Below, in pieces: positions 61,246 through 64,000 of a stretch of DNA of 64,000 bases. Where the stretch lies: positions 556,501-620,500 of the forward strand of contig NZ_JAKFGN010000003.1 in the NCBI RefSeq assembly GCF_021502575.1, read 5' to 3'. This DNA is from Bradyrhizobium sp. G127. Its GTDB lineage: Bacteria > Pseudomonadota > Alphaproteobacteria > Rhizobiales > Xanthobacteraceae. The position numbers and the translations under genes were made by a program. Each line of letters opens with the position of its first letter. Position 1 is the first letter of the stretch. Under the pieces are notes generated by a model that saw only the letters and a program-made list of their open reading frames with translations, had not been told where the DNA came from and made no database searches.

Positions 61246-63033
61246 ATGCTTTCAGTTCGTTTCAATCGCGTGGCCGTTGCCACACTCGCATTCGCCTCCG
61301 TGCTGGCATGCGTCGGTCCGCTAGCAGCACAGACCCGCGCCAGTGCGAATGAAGAAGCCAAGCAGGCGCCATTCCCGAGCGGGCGCGATCTGATCGGCCT
61401 CACCGTTTCCGGCAGCTATCTCGCGGCCCGCCACGCCAGCGTGGATCGCGATGCCACTGCGGCTGCGGCGTTCTATCGCGCGGCGCTGCGCTCCGATCCC
61501 AAGAACAATGAACTGCTTGATCGCGCCTTCATCGCGTCGCTCGCCGACGGTGACATCGACGAGGCGGTCAAGCTCGCCGACCGCATCCTGACCATCGACA
61601 AGAACAATCGCGTGGCGCGGCTGGTCGCGGGCGTGCGCTCGCTGAAGCAGAAGCAGTACGCTGTCGCCCAGCAGAACATCAATCAGTCGATCCGCGGGCC
61701 GATCACCGATCTGGTGGCAACGCTGTTGTCCGGATGGGCAAATTATGGCGCCGGCAACACGCAGGCGGCGATCTCCGGTATCGACAAGCTGGCGGGGCCG
61801 GAATGGTATCCGATCTTCAAGGATCTCCATGCCGGCATGATCCTCGAACTTGCCAACAAGCAGAAGGATGCCGGCGTCCGGTTCGAGCGCGCCTATAAGC
61901 TCGATGATTCAGCGCTGCGGGTGTCGGACGCCTATGCGCGCTGGTTGTCGCGCAACAAGGATTCTGCGGCGGCTCTGGCTGTGTATGAGGGATTCGACAA
62001 GAAGCTCGCGCGCCATCCGCTGGTGCTGGAAGGTATCCGCGAGACCAAGGCCGGCAAGAAGCTGTCGCCGTTGGCGGAGAATCCGCAGCAGGGCGCCGCC
62101 GAAGCGCTCTACGGCATCGGTGCATCGCTGACACGCCGCGGCGGCGAGGATCTCGCGCTGGTCTATCTTCAGCTCGCGCTCTACCTCAATCCCAACCATT
62201 CCCTCGCGTTGCTCTCGCTCGCTGATCTTTATGAATCGGTGAAGAAGCCGGCGATGGCCATCAAGATTTACGAGCGTGTCCCGGCGAACTCGCCGCTGAA
62301 GCGCAATGCTCAGATCCAGCTTGCGACCGATCTCGACGCGGTTGATCGCGGCGACGACGGCATCAAGATCCTCAAGGGCGTCGTTGCCGAAGACCCGAAG
62401 GATATCGAAGCCATCATGGCGCTCGGCAACATCGAGCGTTCGCGCAAGAAGTTCGCGGATTGCGCCGCGACCTACACCCAGGGCATCGACGCCCAGAGCA
62501 GCACCGACAAGCCGAACTGGGTGTTCTATTATTTCCGCGGCATTTGCAACGAGCGCTCGAAGCAGTGGGCCAGGGCCGAGGCCGACCTGAAGAAGGCGCT
62601 CGATCTGCAGCCCGAGCAGCCGCATGTGCTCAACTATCTGGGCTACTCGTGGATCGATCAGGGCATCAATCTCGACGACGGCATGAAGATGATCCGCCGC
62701 GCCGTCGAGCAGCGGCCGGACGACGGCTACATCGTGGATTCGCTGGGCTGGGCCTATTATCGCATCGCCGATTACGACAACGCCGTGAAGCATCTCGAGC
62801 GTGCGATCGATCTCAAGCCGGAAGATCCCACGATCAACGATCATCTTGGCGACGCCTACTGGCGCGTCGGCCGGACGCTGGAAGCGAAATTCCAGTGGGC
62901 GCATGCGCGCGATCTCAAGCCCGAGCCGGACGAACTGCCGAAGATCGAGGCCAAGCTGCGCGACGGCCTGCCTGAGGATACGTCCAATGCTGCGGCGGCC
63001 GAGAAGAAGAAGGAAGACGGCAAGGGCGGCTGA
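61246..63033 (+). CDS. Tetratricopeptide repeat protein, exported
   Basis: 595 residues. The N-terminus (RVAVATLAFASVLACVGPLAAQ) looks like a signal peptide with a Cys in the cleavage region, though not a clean lipobox. The rest is a long array of helical TPR units (e.g. AAAFYRAALRSDPKNNELLD, DLKKALDLQPEQPHVLNYLG, KHLERAIDLKPEDPTINDHLG). It ends in a basic tail (EKKKEDGKGG). Probably an envelope scaffold for protein assembly. I used the ATG at 61246, after GGAGCCGGCGAG; the frame opens at 61108. ispE follows after a repeat. Confidence 0.88.
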   Translation: MLSVRFNRVAVATLAFASVLACVGPLAAQTRASANEEAKQAPFPSGRDLIGLTVSGSYLAARHASVDRDATAAAAFYRAALRSDPKNNELLDRAFIASLADGDIDEAVKLADRILTIDKNNRVARLVAGVRSLKQKQYAVAQQNINQSIRGPITDLVATLLSGWANYGAGNTQAAISGIDKLAGPEWYPIFKDLHAGMILELANKQKDAGVRFERAYKLDDSALRVSDAYARWLSRNKDSAAALAVYEGFDKKLARHPLVLEGIRETKAGKKLSPLAENPQQGAAEALYGIGASLTRRGGEDLALVYLQLALYLNPNHSLALLSLADLYESVKKPAMAIKIYERVPANSPLKRNAQIQLATDLDAVDRGDDGIKILKGVVAEDPKDIEAIMALGNIERSRKKFADCAATYTQGIDAQSSTDKPNWVFYYFRGICNERSKQWARAEADLKKALDLQPEQPHVLNYLGYSWIDQGINLDDGMKMIRRAVEQRPDDGYIVDSLGWAYYRIADYDNAVKHLERAIDLKPEDPTINDHLGDAYWRVGRTLEAKFQWAHARDLKPEPDELPKIEAKLRDGLPEDTSNAAAAEKKKEDGKGG

Positions 63034-63071
63034 TGCCGCGCCGGTCGCCACGCTTCTCTGCCGGCAGAATC

Positions 63072-63158
63072 GTCATTACCGGGCTTGACCCGGCAATCCA
63101 TCTTCCTGAATAAGCTTCCAGCTTCCTGATGGATGCGCGGATCAAGTCCGCGCATGAC
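63072..63158. repeat. Inverted pair of a 31-nt repeat unit, family B (REPIN-like)
   Basis: Two inverted copies of a unit with ends GTCAT and ATCCATC around an inner hairpin. Left hairpin CCGGG-CTTGA-CCCGG (63079-63093); right hairpin TGCGCGGA...TCCGCGCA (63134-63154). The outer GTCAT/ATGAC (63072-63076, 63154-63158) and ATCCATC/GATGGAT (63096-63102, 63128-63134) pair across the whole element. The two hairpins differ in sequence but both remain paired. It lies between the TPR and ispE genes. Confidence 0.8.
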
Positions 63159-63184
63159 ACCCTGTGGCCGGAGCGGCGAACGTA

Positions 63185-64000
63185 ATGACACTGCTGACCG
63201 AAACCGCCCGCGCGAAGGTCAATCTCACCCTGCGCGTGCTCGGCCGCCGTGCCGACGGCTATCATGACATCGAAAGCCTCGTGGTGTTTGCCGACTGTGC
63301 CGACACCCTGACGCTGACACCTGGTCCCGGCCTCAGCCTCTCGACCGGCGGCCCCGGTGCGCAGGACTGCGGCGAGATGTCCGACAATCTCGTGATGCGC
63401 GCGGCACGGCAGCTCGGTGAACGCATTCCGGGCCTCACGCTCGGACATTTCACGCTGGACAAGCATCTGCCGGTCGCAGCCGGCATTGGCGGTGGCTCGG
63501 CGGATGCTGCGGCAGCGCTGCGTCTGCTGGCGCGGGCCAATGGTCTCGCCAGCGACGATGCTCGCATCGCCGATGTGGCGCGCGAAACAGGAGCGGACAT
63601 TCCCGTCTGTCTCGCCTCGAAGGCGTGCACGATGACCGGCGTCGGGGAGAACCTGTCGATGCTGGATGTCCCGTCGATGCCCTGCGTGATGATCAATCCG
63701 CGTGTCGGGGTCGCCACCAAGGATGTGTTCGCAGCGCTCGGTCTCGGCAAGGGCGAACTCCTTGCGGGCGTCGGTGACGTGATCCTGTCGGCGGGATGGC
63801 CTGCGGATGGCGCGTCGTTTGACGAATGGATCGAAGCCATCGGACGCGGCACCAACGATCTCGAGAAGCCCGCGCTGAAGGTCGAGCCGGTTGTCGGCGA
63901 TGTGCTGTCGGCGCTGCGCGCGACCGATGGTGTGCGGCTCGCGCGGATGTCGGGCTCGGGCGCGACATGCTTTGCGATCTTCGAGACCATCGGCGATGCC
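63185..64000 (+). CDS. ispE: 4-diphosphocytidyl-2-C-methyl-D-erythritol kinase (5' part)
   Basis: 272 residues, cut by the right edge. Phosphorylates CDP-methylerythritol in the non-mevalonate isoprenoid pathway. It has the GHMP kinase pattern: TARAKVNLTLRVLGRRADGYHD at the N-terminus, the phosphate loop LPVAAGIGGGSADAAAALRLL near 94, and the C-terminal GVRLARMSGSGATCFAIFE near 248. The ATG at 63185 follows the repeat element by 26 bases, so the promoter may lie within or upstream of it; no clear ribosome-binding site. Confidence 0.95.
   Translation, partial: MTLLTETARAKVNLTLRVLGRRADGYHDIESLVVFADCADTLTLTPGPGLSLSTGGPGAQDCGEMSDNLVMRAARQLGERIPGLTLGHFTLDKHLPVAAGIGGGSADAAAALRLLARANGLASDDARIADVARETGADIPVCLASKACTMTGVGENLSMLDVPSMPCVMINPRVGVATKDVFAALGLGKGELLAGVGDVILSAGWPADGASFDEWIEAIGRGTNDLEKPALKVEPVVGDVLSALRATDGVRLARMSGSGATCFAIFETIGDA

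Overview
The window is a contiguous piece of chromosome from a GC-rich alphaproteobacterium, most likely of the Bradyrhizobium/Rhodopseudomonas/Afipia/Nitrobacter group. The basis is protein character rather than any database search: a single fused cytochrome b/c1 gene (fbcH type), a fused trpE(G) behind a Trp-codon leader peptide, a CcrM-type methyltransferase, an isocitrate lyase of the long ~545-residue form, DUF4170 and DUF6111 proteins, and dispersed palindromic intergenic repeats of a kind I associate with this group. I see no rRNA, tRNA, phage, insertion sequence, plasmid function or CRISPR array. Almost everything reads as core chromosome.

Layout. 1-7 kb: the 5' end of a lytic transglycosylase, aceA with a divergent XRE/short-chain-fatty-acyl type regulator, DUF4170, a membrane-anchored hypothetical, a metallophosphoesterase, a NUDIX hydrolase and a GNAT acetyltransferase. 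7-10 kb: a probable zinc-uptake unit (TonB receptor plus small His-rich DUF2946-like protein) behind a Zur-box-like palindrome. 10-17 kb: a four-gene MoxR ATPase / DUF58 / BatA-DUF4159 / VWA-like membrane operon. 17-20 kb: DUF1285, CoA-pyrophosphatase-type NUDIX, DUF6111 and CCA-adding enzyme, tightly packed. 20-24 kb: YodC-like protein, an outer-membrane beta-barrel and the trmL-queE-queD-hemF cluster. 24-27 kb: the bc1 complex (Rieske plus fused b/c1). 27-31 kb: a five-gene run (BASS-type transporter, epimerase-like SDR, FMO, dienelactone hydrolase, GNAT). 31-36 kb: a long non-coding/repeat-like stretch, trpL and its attenuator, trpE(G), apt and an SDR lacking the usual catalytic dyad. 35.7-40.7 kb: a pair of ParA/MinD-like ATPases, M48 peptidase, LemA, a small secreted repeat protein and Rsm22. 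41-49.5 kb: the dciA-dsbA-smc cluster divergent from mutY, an FAD monooxygenase and ccrM. 49.9-64 kb: neutral zinc peptidase, moaB, MarR-GNAT fusion, small glycosyltransferase, PA0069-type radical SAM protein, rnhB, a GT39-like membrane protein, purine permease, family-4 uracil-DNA glycosylase, ETF-QO, a TPR protein and the 5' part of ispE.

The best regulatory signals are readable directly: (i) alternating TTACAA/TTGTAA half-sites between aceA and its divergent regulator; (ii) a Zur-like palindrome in front of the receptor operon; (iii) a complete trp attenuator; (iv) four GANTC sites upstream of ccrM, suggesting methylation feedback; (v) a 15-bp palindrome at the predicted promoter of the MarR-GNAT gene. 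Three intergenic repeat families are present, one of which (63.1 kb) is an inverted pair of a 31-nt unit whose hairpin stems differ in sequence but keep pairing. I did not find a clearly new defence or mobile system. The least explained items are the MoxR operon, the ParA-like pair with one degenerate P-loop, and the five-gene BASS/FMO run.
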